NCBI RefSeq assembly: GCF_013266735.1
Contig: NZ_JABSNU010000006.1
Span: 248,001 to 312,000, forward strand
Direction of reading: 5' to 3'
DNA from: Pedobacter foliorum
GTDB lineage: Bacteria > Bacteroidota > Bacteroidia > Sphingobacteriales > Sphingobacteriaceae
Length of the DNA stretch: 64,000 nt
The position numbers and the translations under genes are program-made. The notes below the pieces were generated by a model. That model worked only from the letters and a program-made list of their open reading frames with translations. It was not told the DNA's origin and did no database searches. Positions 55,722 through 64,000 of this stretch are shown one piece after another (the stretch's first letter is position 1; every line of letters starts with the position of its first letter).

Positions 55722-56597
55722 TTAATCTTCGTCAATAAATCTTTTAGTGATCGGCTGATAAGAGTCTATTCTACGATCTCTTAAGAAAGGCCAATGTTTA
55801 CGGAAGAAATCAGACTCAGATAAATCTAATTCTACTACTTTAGTTTCTTCATTTTCATGTGAACCCAAATAAAGCAATCTGCCCTGAGCATTTGTTGCGA
55901 AACTTCCACCCCAGAATTTCATAGCTCCATTTTGTTCAAGTCCAACACGGTTTACACTCACTACAGGCACTCCATTAGCAATAGCGTGAGAACGCTGAAT
56001 GGTCTGCCATGCATTATACTGATCTTTATTTGTTTCTTCATCCTGATCTGTAGCCCAACCTATAGCAGTTGGATAAAACATAATCTCAGCACCCATCAAA
56101 GCTGTAATACGTGATGCTTCAGGGTACCACTGATCCCAGCAGATCAATATGCCGATTTTGGCAAATTTTGTCTGAAAAACCTTATAACCTAAATCACCCG
56201 GAGTGAAGTAAAACTTCTCATAAAAAGCAGGATCATCAGGAATGTGCATTTTACGATACTTGCCAAGATAAGTTCCATCAGCATCTAAAACAGCTGTTGT
56301 ATTGTGATACAAGCCTGCTGTACGCTTTTCGAATAAAGAAGCAATAATTACCACGCCCAACTCTTTAGCGATAACTTGTAAAGCATCTGTGGAAGGACCG
56401 GGAATAGCCTCAGCCAAATTGAAGTTGTCATAATCTTCAACATCACAAAAGTATAGGGAAGTAAAAAGCTCTTGCAAACACACAATTTGTGCACCTTTTG
56501 CTGCTGCTTCCCTGATTTTTAAAATTGCTTTATCTAAATTTTCTTGCTTATTATTGGTACAGCTCATCTGCACCAACCCAACTTGTACTTTTGCCAT
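55722..56597 (-). CDS. aguB: N-carbamoylputrescine amidohydrolase
   Basis: Hydrolyses N-carbamoylputrescine to putrescine, CO2 and ammonia, the step after agmatine deiminase. 291 residues of the nitrilase superfamily with the Glu-Lys-Cys triad: Glu43 in CLQELF, Lys116 in GKYRKMHIPDDP and Cys153 in ILICWDQWYPEASR. The Trp-Asp-Gln-Trp after the Cys is characteristic of the AguB group. It is first of a two-gene operon with aguA, 9 bases apart. Confidence 0.95.
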   Translation of the reverse strand: MAKVQVGLVQMSCTNNKQENLDKAILKIREAAAKGAQIVCLQELFTSLYFCDVEDYDNFNLAEAIPGPSTDALQVIAKELGVVIIASLFEKRTAGLYHNTTAVLDADGTYLGKYRKMHIPDDPAFYEKFYFTPGDLGYKVFQTKFAKIGILICWDQWYPEASRITALMGAEIMFYPTAIGWATDQDEETNKDQYNAWQTIQRSHAIANGVPVVSVNRVGLEQNGAMKFWGGSFATNAQGRLLYLGSHENEETKVVELDLSESDFFRKHWPFLRDRRIDSYQPITKRFIDED

Positions 56598-56645
56598 TCT
56601 TTGTTAACAAATAATTTGACGCAAAGTTAGCCAAAAAAATAGATT

Positions 56646-56849
56646 TTATGAAGCCATGGCGTCTCTGTACTCTTGCTGAAGTTCAAATAAGCATTTAGCA
56701 CACAAACACCCATCATGCAGTTCACTAATGTACTGCATCTCATTTAAATCAAGCTGTACAACACTGCACTGGCATTTAGTGTATGAGTTAGCCTTACACT
56801 CTATTGGTGTTCCACAACGCTCGCAGGGTATGATTTCGTGTTTAGCCAT
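56646..56849 (-). CDS. Cysteine-rich CWC-type small protein
   Basis: 67 residues with seven cysteines. The pattern is CERCGTPIECKANSYTKCQC, then DGCLCAKCLFELQ. It matches the Cys-rich CWC family, small putative zinc-binding proteins of unknown role. No signal peptide, so cytoplasmic. It lies 48 bases from the aguB start on the same strand and could be co-transcribed. Whether it has a partner is unknown. Confidence 0.75.
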   Translation of the reverse strand: MAKHEIIPCERCGTPIECKANSYTKCQCSVVQLDLNEMQYISELHDGCLCAKCLFELQQEYRDAMAS

Positions 56850-56938
56850 TAGCTACAAAGATACAAGATCAGAAACTAATGATAGTTAATCCCTCCTTAA
56901 AAATGACAAAGCCCTTATATCAATGTATTATACTCTGA

Positions 56939-58228
56939 CTAAGGCATTTTTACAGCATATAAATAACCATCTGCGCTACCAAAATAGATTATGCCATTAG
57001 CAATGATTGGCGATGATACAATAGACCCAAGTTTATAAAATTTATCCATTACTTCGATTCCTGTTTGAGAAAGTGCAGGATTACTTTTTCCTGCTGAATG
57101 AACAAAGTCAAGCTTACCCTCTCTATCCAAAACTTCTTCTTTATATTTCAGTCTCGATGTCGTTTCAAATTCACCCTCAATTTTTCCATGCTCAGCATTA
57201 ACGGAATAGATTTTCCCACTAAAATCTCCAAAATAGATATTGTTACCGTTTACCAAAGGTGATGAAAAATTGTATCCTGAAGTTTTAATACTATATTTTT
57301 CCTTTCCGGTTAAGATGTTTAATGCGATGAATAAATAGGAATCTGAAGTAGTTAGATAAACTGTTTCATTTTTAACCGCTGCTGAAGCAACTATCCACGA
57401 GCCTTTTCCATCATACTTCCAATTTAATTCACCTGTTTCAGCATCTAAACAATAAAAGAAACCATCGCGTGAACCAACAAATAGCTTACCACCATAAACA
57501 ACAGCCGAAGCCTGTATACCTTCCATTAGGTGAACTTTATCATCTTCCCCCGTCTTGTACTTCCATACTAACTTACCTGTCTTTTGGTCTAGGGCATAGA
57601 TATATGTGTCCCAACTTCCAATATATAATTTACCATTATTTAGAACCGGAGACGCTCTAATAATCCCATTGGTTTTAAATTTCCATATCAATTCACCATC
57701 CGCTGCATTCAATGCATATATGTAACCATCACTACTGCCAAAATAAACAATAGGAACTTTACTTTTCATGTCTACTACCGGCGAAGACCTAATAAGGTCA
57801 TACTGATCTTCCATATACAAATCTGAGGGCTGCATGCCCCATAGGCCCCTTGCTCCCATCCTTTTCTCTCCGTTTGTTGCAAACTTCCATTTTATCTTTC
57901 CATTGTTTACATCAAGCGCATACAAATGCCCATCAAAGCTTCCTACATAGACTGTATTTTTAAATACTACTGGAGATGAGTTAACTGAGCCATCAGTTTT
58001 ATATGCCCATGCTTTCCTTCCGGTTTTAATATTAACAGCATAAATAACAGAATCATTACCACCTATAAACACCTTGTTACTGGAAACAGTTGGAGAAGAG
58101 AAAAACTTACCGTTACTTTTAAACTTCCACTTAAGCACGCCAATTTTTGGCTGAGCAGGATTTTGAGCATAAGCGCTAATCTGACTAAAGGAAATGCAAA
58201 AGAAAACTATTGAGAAAAGAGCCTTCAT
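56939..58228 (-). CDS. Exported PQQ-like beta-propeller protein
   Basis: 429 residues. A signal peptide (FSIVFFCISFSQISAYAQ) is followed by about seven to eight propeller repeats of the PQQ type, each with a pattern like VYVGSFDGHLYALDVNNGKI-KW. The tryptophan-docking residues are regular (LKWKFKSNG, KWKFATNG, IWKFKTNG, VWKYKTG, NWKYDG). There is no lipobox, which differs from BamB, and no catalytic domain. A scaffold or ligand-binding role in the periplasm is likely, but what it binds is unknown. It begins downstream of the nrdA terminator. Confidence 0.88.
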   Translation of the reverse strand: MKALFSIVFFCISFSQISAYAQNPAQPKIGVLKWKFKSNGKFFSSPTVSSNKVFIGGNDSVIYAVNIKTGRKAWAYKTDGSVNSSPVVFKNTVYVGSFDGHLYALDVNNGKIKWKFATNGEKRMGARGLWGMQPSDLYMEDQYDLIRSSPVVDMKSKVPIVYFGSSDGYIYALNAADGELIWKFKTNGIIRASPVLNNGKLYIGSWDTYIYALDQKTGKLVWKYKTGEDDKVHLMEGIQASAVVYGGKLFVGSRDGFFYCLDAETGELNWKYDGKGSWIVASAAVKNETVYLTTSDSYLFIALNILTGKEKYSIKTSGYNFSSPLVNGNNIYFGDFSGKIYSVNAEHGKIEGEFETTSRLKYKEEVLDREGKLDFVHSAGKSNPALSQTGIEVMDKFYKLGSIVSSPIIANGIIYFGSADGYLYAVKMP

Positions 58229-58263
58229 TATATTTTAAGTTAATCTTAAATTTATAAAATTAA

Positions 58264-58300
58264 ACACAAAAAAAGGAGTAAGAAAAATCTTACTCCTTAA
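58264..58300 (-). terminator. Terminator of nrdB-nrdA
   Basis: AAGGAGTAAGA (58273-58283) pairs with TCTTACTCCTT (58288-58298), 11 bp with a 4-base loop. On the minus strand a T-run follows; it lies 45 bases past the nrdA stop. Confidence 0.8.
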
Positions 58301-58344
58301 ATATATTTAACCTGTTATTTTAAGATCAGATAAAAGGCAATTGA

Positions 58345-60723
58345 TTAACCTGAACAGCTAATGCAACCTTCTTCCATTGAGCAAACCGGGCCTTCAACAA
58401 TTTCTTCAGCACTTTGTTCAATATGCTCAGGAATTACCGGCTCCATGTTTTTACCTGCCTGATTCTCTACTGTGAATTTAACAGCCTGAGAAGCAGCTTG
58501 AGTACGCAGATAATACATACCAGTTTTTAATCCTTTTTTCCAAGCATAGAAATGCATTGAAGTTAATTTAGAAGTGTTTGGAGCATTAATGAACAAGTTT
58601 AGAGATTGAGACTGACAGATGTAAGCACCTCTATCGGCAGCCATATCAATAATACTACGCATTTTAATTTCCCAAACGGTTTTGTATAATTCTTTGATAT
58701 AATCAGGAATCTCAGCAATATCCTGAACAGAGCCATTCGCTAAAATAATTCTGTCTTTCATTGCCGGTGTCCACAAACCTAAGGCAACAAGATCTTTCAA
58801 CAAGTGTTTATTTACTACCACAAACTCACCGCTTAACACCCTTCTGGTGTAGATATTAGAAGTATATGGTTCGAAACATTCGTTGTTACCCAAAATCTGT
58901 GAAGTAGAAGCCGTAGGCATTGGAGCAACAAGTAATGAATTGTAAACACCATCTTTAACTACTTTTTCACGTAAAGTTTCCCAATCCCATCTGCCGCTAT
59001 CTGGTTTCACATTCCAAAGATCGAACTGGAATTTACCTTCTGATAAAGGAGAACCTTTAAAGGTTTGGTAAGGACCATTTTTAACCGCAAGGTCATGAGA
59101 AGCAGTCATTGCAGCAAAGTAAATTGTTTCAAAGATTTCTTTGTTCAATTCACGTGCACCTTCACTTTCGAAAGGTAAACGCATTAAAATAAATGCATCA
59201 GCTAAACCTTGTACACCTAAACCAATTGGTCGGTGGCGCATATTAGAGTTTTTAGCTTCTTCTACAGGATAATAGTTATAATCGATGATTTTATTCAGGT
59301 TTAAAGTAGCCTGATAAGTAACATCATATAATTTTTGGTGATCAAATTCACCGTTGATTACATATCTAGGTAAAGCTAAAGATGCAAGGTTACAAACTGC
59401 AACTTCATCTTTAGAAGTATATTCAATAATCTCTGTACAAAGGTTAGAGCTTTTGATGGTACCCAAGTTTTGTTGATTAGATTTGCTATTTGCAGCATCT
59501 TTATACAACAAGTAAGGAGTTCCGGTTTCAATTTGCGAATCAAGGATGGCAAACCACAATTCCTGAGCTTTGATGGTTTTACGTGCTCTTCCTTCTTTTT
59601 CGTAACGCTCATATAAAGCATCAAATTCTGCTCCAAAGCAATCAGCTAAACCTGGTGCTTCATGCGGACAGAATAAGCTCCAGTCGCCGTTTTCTTCTAC
59701 ACGTCTCATAAACAAATCGCAAACCCAAAGGGCATAGAATAAATCACGTGCACGTAATTCTTCTTTTCCATGGTTTTTACGCAAGTCTAAGAAACTGAAT
59801 ACATCAGCATGCCAAGGCTCTAAATAAATTGCAAAGGCACCTTTACGTTTACCTCCACCTTGATCTACGTAACGAGCGGTATCATTAAATACCTTTAGCA
59901 TTGGTACAATACCATTACTTGTTCCGTTAGTACCACCAATGTAAGAACCTGTAGCGCGAATGTTATGGATACTTAAACCAATACCACCTGCACTTTGAGA
60001 GATTTTGGCAGTTTGTTTTAATGTATCGTAAATACCTTCAATGCTATCATCCTGCATGGTTAACAAGAAACATGACGACATTTGAGGTTTAGGAGTAGCG
60101 GCATTAAATAACGTAGGTGTAGCATGTGTAAACCAACGCTCACTCATCAAGTTATAAGTCGCGATTGCGCTTTCGATATCTCCTTTATGAATACCAACAG
60201 ACACACGCATAAATAAATGCTGAGGACGCTCAACAATTTGTCCGTCAACTTTTAATAAATAAGATTTCTCAAGAGTTTTGAAACCGAAATAATCAAACCC
60301 AAAATCTCTATCGTATATAATTGTGCTGTCAAGTGTGTCAGCATTTTCTTTTATTACTTCCCAAACATCATCAGCTATAAGAGAGGCGGATTTACCTGTT
60401 TTAGAATCAATATAATTATACAGCATCTCCATAGTTTTGGAGAAAGATTTAGTTGTATTCTTATGAAGGTTAGATACTGCAATACGTGAAGCAAGTAAAG
60501 CGTAATCTGGGTGTTTGGTAGTTAAAGAGGCTGCGGTTTCAGCTGCAAGGTTATCCAATTCAGAAGTTGTAACCCCATCATATAAACCTTCAATCACCTT
60601 CTTGGCTACATCTATCGGATCTACAAGTTCAGCATTAAAACCATAGCATAACTTTTCAATACGGGCAGTTATTTTGTCAAACCTTACCGCTTCTTTGCGG
60701 CCATCTCTTTTTATTACAAACAT
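58345..60723 (-). CDS. nrdA: Ribonucleoside-diphosphate reductase large subunit (class Ia)
   Basis: Reduces ribonucleotides to deoxyribonucleotides, using a radical from NrdB. 792 residues from the ATG at 60723 ([18 protein letters not shown]), the length of eukaryotic R1. The N-terminal ATP-cone, [20 protein letters not shown], means dATP feedback inhibition is probably kept. The 10-stranded barrel holds [30 protein letters not shown] (radical Cys and Glu) and [20 protein letters not shown]. The last residues [10 protein letters not shown] hold the redox-shuttling Cys pair. It lies 106 bases downstream of nrdB. The sequence is closer to eukaryotic than to E. coli NrdA. Confidence 0.97.
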   Translation of the reverse strand: MFVIKRDGRKEAVRFDKITARIEKLCYGFNAELVDPIDVAKKVIEGLYDGVTTSELDNLAAETAASLTTKHPDYALLASRIAVSNLHKNTTKSFSKTMEMLYNYIDSKTGKSASLIADDVWEVIKENADTLDSTIIYDRDFGFDYFGFKTLEKSYLLKVDGQIVERPQHLFMRVSVGIHKGDIESAIATYNLMSERWFTHATPTLFNAATPKPQMSSCFLLTMQDDSIEGIYDTLKQTAKISQSAGGIGLSIHNIRATGSYIGGTNGTSNGIVPMLKVFNDTARYVDQGGGKRKGAFAIYLEPWHADVFSFLDLRKNHGKEELRARDLFYALWVCDLFMRRVEENGDWSLFCPHEAPGLADCFGAEFDALYERYEKEGRARKTIKAQELWFAILDSQIETGTPYLLYKDAANSKSNQQNLGTIKSSNLCTEIIEYTSKDEVAVCNLASLALPRYVINGEFDHQKLYDVTYQATLNLNKIIDYNYYPVEEAKNSNMRHRPIGLGVQGLADAFILMRLPFESEGARELNKEIFETIYFAAMTASHDLAVKNGPYQTFKGSPLSEGKFQFDLWNVKPDSGRWDWETLREKVVKDGVYNSLLVAPMPTASTSQILGNNECFEPYTSNIYTRRVLSGEFVVVNKHLLKDLVALGLWTPAMKDRIILANGSVQDIAEIPDYIKELYKTVWEIKMRSIIDMAADRGAYICQSQSLNLFINAPNTSKLTSMHFYAWKKGLKTGMYYLRTQAASQAVKFTVENQAGKNMEPVIPEHIEQSAEEIVEGPVCSMEEGCISCSG

Positions 60724-60829
60724 ATTTTTCAGGTATTTATGGTGCATATTGAGCTTGTGATGAGCAAACCCAGCATAGGCACCTAATTAATTATTTATTT
60801 ATATTCCTTATCGCCTAACCCGATAAGTA

Positions 60830-61804
60830 TTAAAAATCATCATCTAAAGAGAAAGCCGCAGCTTTATCTTCGGTAGAGGTTAATACACCACTTTTTTGAT
60901 AATCACCAACTCTTTTTTCAAAGAAGTTCGTTTTACCTTGTAATGATATCATCTCCATAAAATCAAATGGATTGGTTGCATTATAGATCTTAGTATAACC
61001 AAGCTCCTGTACCCATCTGTCGGCAACAAACTCAATATATTGCGACATTAATTTTGCATTCATTCCAATCAGTGCCACTGGAAGGGCATCTGTAATAAAT
61101 TCTTTTTCTATTTCCACAGCATCTTTAATGATACCATGAACTTGCTCTTCAGTAAGCCTGTTTTTAAGCATGCTGTACAATAAGCAAGCAAACTCGCAAT
61201 GTGATCCTTCATCTCTTGAGATCAATTCATTACTGAAAGTTAAGCCCGGCATTAAACCGCGTTTTTTTAACCAGAATATAGAGCAGAAACTTCCGCTAAA
61301 GAAGATACCTTCAACAGCTGCAAAAGCTACCAAGCGCTCAGCAAAGTTACCACCTTCAATCCAACGTAGTGCCCACTCCGCTTTTTTCTTAACACAAGGA
61401 ACAGTGTCTATTGCGTGGAACAATCTATCCTTTTCATCAGGATCTTTAATATAAGTATCAATTAGCAATGCGTAAGTTTCAGAGTGGATGTTCTCCATCA
61501 TGATCTGGAAACCATAGAAGCAACGTGCTTCAGGTAACTGAACCTCACTCATAAAATTCACTGCCAGGTTTTCATTTACAATACCATCACTTGCAGAGAA
61601 GAAGGCCAGGATATGAGAAATAAAATGTCTTTCGCCATCATTTAGGTTATCCCAATGCTTCTGATCGTCTGAAAGGTCAATTTCTTCTGCAGTCCAAAAA
61701 CTAGCCTCACTCTTTTTGTACATTTCCCAAATTGCCGGATATTTAATCGGTAAAAGAACAAAACGATCTTTGTTTTCTTTTAATAATATTTCTTCTTCTT
61801 GCAT
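60830..61804 (-). CDS. nrdB: Ribonucleoside-diphosphate reductase small subunit (class Ia)
   Basis: Houses the di-iron centre and tyrosyl radical of class I RNR. 324 residues from the ATG at 61804. The ligands are seen as Asp73 in SASDGIV, Glu104 and His107, with the radical Tyr111, in [21 protein letters not shown] just before is a eukaryotic R2 hallmark. A second Glu/His set lies in [10 protein letters not shown] and [12 protein letters not shown]. The C-terminal FSLDDDF is the short acidic/aromatic tail that docks on NrdA. It is first in the nrdB-nrdA operon, behind a long leader. Confidence 0.97.
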   Translation of the reverse strand: MQEEEILLKENKDRFVLLPIKYPAIWEMYKKSEASFWTAEEIDLSDDQKHWDNLNDGERHFISHILAFFSASDGIVNENLAVNFMSEVQLPEARCFYGFQIMMENIHSETYALLIDTYIKDPDEKDRLFHAIDTVPCVKKKAEWALRWIEGGNFAERLVAFAAVEGIFFSGSFCSIFWLKKRGLMPGLTFSNELISRDEGSHCEFACLLYSMLKNRLTEEQVHGIIKDAVEIEKEFITDALPVALIGMNAKLMSQYIEFVADRWVQELGYTKIYNATNPFDFMEMISLQGKTNFFEKRVGDYQKSGVLTSTEDKAAAFSLDDDF

Positions 61805-62187
61805 AAGCCTTTGTTTAACGTAGTGAATGATTTGAACAATAAAAACCTCTTTAATAAACACTAACAGTCGGCGAAACCATACTTAATTTAAAGATTTTAA
61901 AAGCCTTGAAACTCTCGGACAACCTTAACCAACTAAATATTAAACCTTTAACTGAAAACCTAAGTGTGATTTATTAAAGAATTTTACTTAAACAAATATA
62001 AAGTATGAGGTCTTTTTAATAGAACAAAGTTGTTAACACGTTGTTAGATATCGTCGTTTAAAAGATCAGAATTCCGTCATAATCAACCAGTAAAAAAGCT
62101 AATTATTTCTTTTTTAGGGGGTAGTAAAAACTTTTGAATGTTAATAATTTAAAAAAAGCTGACTTTATACCCCCTAAAGTTTAAAAG
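61805..62187 (-). promoter_or_regulatory. nrdBA upstream region: -7 box, palindrome and long leader
   Basis: 383 bases without a gene. Read on the minus strand, TATATTTG at 62000-61993 is a full -7 box; transcription from near 61988 would give nrdB a leader of roughly 185 bases. Just upstream, TAACACGTTGTTA (62034-62046) is a near-palindrome with arms TAACA/TGTTA and a nearby direct repeat of GTTGTTA. It sits where a repressor or activator for RNR could bind. It does not look like the canonical NrdR box. Confidence 0.5.
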
Positions 62188-62622
62188 TTACTCGGTTTCT
62201 GGCAGATAGCTAATTTCAAGTTTAGCAACCCCTTTTCCATAAAACCCAAGCTCTTTTGCTGCAGCTGCAGAGAGATCTATTTTAAATTTTCTAGAGTGCG
62301 GACCTCTGTCATTTATTTCCACATCTACAGATTTTCCATTTACTGGATTGGTAACCGTTACGATTGTTCCGAATGGTAAGGACATATGGGCCGCAGTCAT
62401 TTTTTTACCCCGATATCTTACACCGCTTGTAGTCCTTCGTCCTTCAAACTTCTTTGCGTAATATGTTCCGTAAACGGTTTTAGAGATTAATTTAGAAGAT
62501 AGATTGGATGACGATTCTGCTATTGTTTCGGGAGCAGAATCTGATGTTGCTCCGTCAGTAATTCTTTGAGAAAAACCCAAGGAAGAAATTAGCATACCGC
62601 ATAACAATAAACAATACTTCAT
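62188..62622 (-). CDS. rlpA: RlpA-family septal/lytic transglycosylase-like protein
   Basis: 144 residues from the ATG at 62622, which opens a signal peptide (MKYCLLLCGMLISSLGFSQ); an ATG ten codons upstream would mask it. The double-psi beta-barrel domain covers most of the rest: YGTYYAKKFEGRRTTSGVRY, MSLPFGTIVTVTNPVNGKSV and VEINDRGPHSRKFKIDLSAA with the catalytic-type Asp. There is no SPOR domain, so it is not recruited to denuded septal glycan by that route. RlpA proteins cut glycan lacking stem peptides. It is the first gene upstream of nrdB on the same strand. Confidence 0.88.
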   Translation of the reverse strand: MKYCLLLCGMLISSLGFSQRITDGATSDSAPETIAESSSNLSSKLISKTVYGTYYAKKFEGRRTTSGVRYRGKKMTAAHMSLPFGTIVTVTNPVNGKSVDVEINDRGPHSRKFKIDLSAAAAKELGFYGKGVAKLEISYLPETE

Positions 62623-62678
62623 ATTTACTATAGTTGGTGAACGTGCAAACATAAGTAAACTAATTACTTATAAACAAG

Positions 62679-62708
62679 TAATGCCCGACAAGTTATCATC
62701 GGGCATTA
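62679..62708. terminator. Hairpin between msrB and rlpA
   Basis: TAATGCCCGA (62679-62688) pairs with TCGGGCATTA (62699-62708), 10 bp. It lies 24 bases past the msrB stop. No strong T-run follows, so it may be a weak terminator. Confidence 0.5.
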
Positions 62709-62731
62709 TACTTATGTCATTCCAAAAGATT

Positions 62732-63211
62732 TTATTTCTTATCGGGCACAAAACTCATAGAAATTGAGTTCACACAGTTACGAGTATTTTTAGATGTGAA
62801 GCCTTCGCCCAAAAACACATGACCTAAATGTGCTTTACAATTTGCGCATACAATTTCGGTACGTTGCCCATCTGCATCAGGAATTCTTAGCACCGCTCCT
62901 TTAATTTCGTCATCAAAGCTTGGCCATCCGCAATGCGATTCAAACTTCGACTCTGAGCGGTATAAAGGTGCATTACATCGTTTGCAGATATAGGTTCCTT
63001 TTTCCTTGTTATTCAACAACGCTCCAGTTCCAGGATATTCAGTACCCTTGCGTACAATCACATCCTCTTCCTCTTTAGTTAGTTTATTCCACTCCATATT
63101 GTTGGTTGTTTTTTTTACTTCTTCTTTTTTGGGCTTTTGAGCGCAGGCTACAAAACTAGTTATCACTAACAAGCCGGCCAGCATAAATGTTTTATTGATT
63201 AAAGCTTTCAT
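62732..63211 (-). CDS. msrB: Peptide-methionine (R)-S-oxide reductase, exported
   Basis: Repairs the R form of methionine sulfoxide in proteins. About 159 residues from the ATG at 63211 ([20 protein letters not shown]), followed by VACAQKPKK, a probable lipoprotein or signal-peptidase site, so this one acts outside the cytoplasm. Further ATGs at 63217 and 63223 are possible. The MsrB domain holds the zinc pairs CKRC and CANC, the [11 protein letters not shown] pocket, and the catalytic Cys in [13 protein letters not shown]. It is monocistronic. Confidence 0.95.
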   Translation of the reverse strand: MKALINKTFMLAGLLVITSFVACAQKPKKEEVKKTTNNMEWNKLTKEEEDVIVRKGTEYPGTGALLNNKEKGTYICKRCNAPLYRSESKFESHCGWPSFDDEIKGAVLRIPDADGQRTEIVCANCKAHLGHVFLGEGFTSKNTRNCVNSISMSFVPDKK

Positions 63212-63291
63212 TTGCATTATCATTATTTAATACAAGATACGGACTAAAGTTTCCTCCGGTTTCATAATAGAAGTAATAATAATGTCAGTTC

Positions 63292-63331
63292 TAAAAAAAA
63301 AGCTCCGATGAATGAAATCACCAGAGCCTTT
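63292..63331 (-). terminator. Terminator after sucD
   Basis: On the minus strand AAAGGCTCTG (63331-63322) pairs with CGGAGCTTTT (63307-63298), with two G-T pairs and a T-run after it. It lies 22 bases past the sucD stop. Confidence 0.7.
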
Positions 63332-63353
63332 GCATTATACAAGAAGATCTTTA

Positions 63354-64000
63354 TTATTTCTTTAACAAGGCAGCCATAGCTTCGCCAATTTCAGCAGGAC
63401 TAGCTACAACATGAATACCGCATTCTGCCATGATTTTCATCTTAGCTGCAGCAGTATCGTCAGCACCGCCAACAATAGCACCAGCATGCCCCATTCTACG
63501 TCCAGCAGGAGCAGTTTGACCAGCGATGAAACCTACAACTGGTTTTGTGCCATTTTCTTTAATCCAACGAGCAGCTTCAGCTTCCATACCACCACCAATT
63601 TCACCAATCATGATGATACCTTCAGTTTCCGGATCGTTCATCAACAATTCAACTGCTTCTTTGGTAGTAGTACCAATGATTGGATCACCACCGATACCGA
63701 TTGCAGTAGTAATACCTAAACCTGCTTTTACTACCTGATCAACAGCTTCGTAAGTTAAAGTACCTGATTTAGAAACTACGCCAACAGTACCTTTTTTGAA
63801 GATGAAACCTGGCATGATACCAATTTTAGCTTCATCAGCAGTGATAACACCTGGACAGTTAGGACCGATTAAACGGCAATCTCTGTCAGAAATATATTCT
63901 TTAACCTGAATCATATCCTTAGTAGGGATACCCTCAGTAATACAAACAATAACTTTAATACCTGCTTCCGCAGCTTCCATGATAGCATCTGCAGCAAATG
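63354..64000 (-). CDS. sucD: Succinate-CoA ligase alpha subunit, N-terminus cut by window edge
   Basis: Couples succinyl-CoA hydrolysis to ATP or GTP formation in the TCA cycle, with SucB/SucC as partner. About 215 C-terminal codons are visible; the frame continues past the edge ([16 protein letters not shown]). The visible part includes [24 protein letters not shown] and [12 protein letters not shown]. The phospho-His is in [12 protein letters not shown]. The C-terminus [10 protein letters not shown] is intact. The missing start should hold the CoA-binding Rossmann part. Confidence 0.96.
   Translation of the reverse strand, partial: FAADAIMEAAEAGIKVIVCITEGIPTKDMIQVKEYISDRDCRLIGPNCPGVITADEAKIGIMPGFIFKKGTVGVVSKSGTLTYEAVDQVVKAGLGITTAIGIGGDPIIGTTTKEAVELLMNDPETEGIIMIGEIGGGMEAEAARWIKENGTKPVVGFIAGQTAPAGRRMGHAGAIVGGADDTAAAKMKIMAECGIHVVASPAEIGEAMAALLKK

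Overview
The window comes from an AT-rich Bacteroidota chromosome, most like Sphingobacteriaceae (Pedobacter or a close relative). This is inferred from several things. There is a SusC/SusD pair under an ECF sigma/FecR regulator, promoters carry a TAnnTTTG -7 box, and Shine-Dalgarno sequences are absent. A SMUG2-type glycosylase, monomeric isocitrate dehydrogenase and eukaryote-like class Ia ribonucleotide reductase point the same way. No insertion sequence, prophage, integrase or CRISPR array was seen. Both edges cut genes: an unknown Pro/Glu-rich protein on the left and sucD on the right.

Layout. 1-2.9 kb: partial unknown protein, tdk, a tiny Lys/Cys-rich protein, ferritin and an unknown. 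2.9-8.2 kb: a fucoside locus (GH29 and GH95 fucosidases with a divergent AraC regulator). 8.3-12 kb: tRNA-Phe, an EreA/ChaN-like secreted protein, a TlpA-like thioredoxin and a repeat-bearing spacer. 12.3-17 kb: SMUG2 glycosylase, a membrane Fe-S oxidoreductase pair, a YycJ-type hydrolase and small unknowns. 17.0-25.5 kb: the most interesting block, a single-strand cluster of ECF sigma, FecR, SusC, SusD, isoaspartyl peptidase and cyanophycinase. 25.5-35 kb: mtgA, rpsF-rpsR-rplI, two tandem paralogous envelope proteins, dnaX and icd. 35-43 kb: a TonB receptor, membrane proteins, alkylation repair (AraC-Ogt fusion and AlkA), rluA and panB. 43-50 kb: carA, an ABC-2 exporter, aqpZ, eno and a secreted nucleoside hydrolase. 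50-64 kb: a DivIC-like protein, a TRIC channel, a VWA protein, an L,D-transpeptidase, fabG, aguA-aguB, a CWC protein, a PQQ propeller, nrdB-nrdA, rlpA, msrB and sucD.

How the genes work together. The 17-25.5 kb cluster has the architecture of a polysaccharide utilisation locus, but its enzymes are peptidases. A secreted S51 cyanophycinase would cut the cyanobacterial storage polymer cyanophycin to beta-Asp-Arg, and a secreted isoaspartyl peptidase would split that dipeptide. SusC/SusD would capture and import polymer or fragments, and the STN-bearing SusC would signal through FecR to the sigma factor. This is proposed as a cyanophycin or isoaspartyl-peptide utilisation locus. AguA/AguB elsewhere in the window could use agmatine derived from arginine, but no arginine decarboxylase is present here.

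A second strong signal is in dnaX. A run of ten A's lies at the border of the clamp-loader domains and the linker, and slippage by one base in either direction meets a stop codon at once. This predicts a gamma-type short product. Several genes also have the -7 box only 4-7 bases upstream of the ATG, which implies leaderless or nearly leaderless mRNAs.
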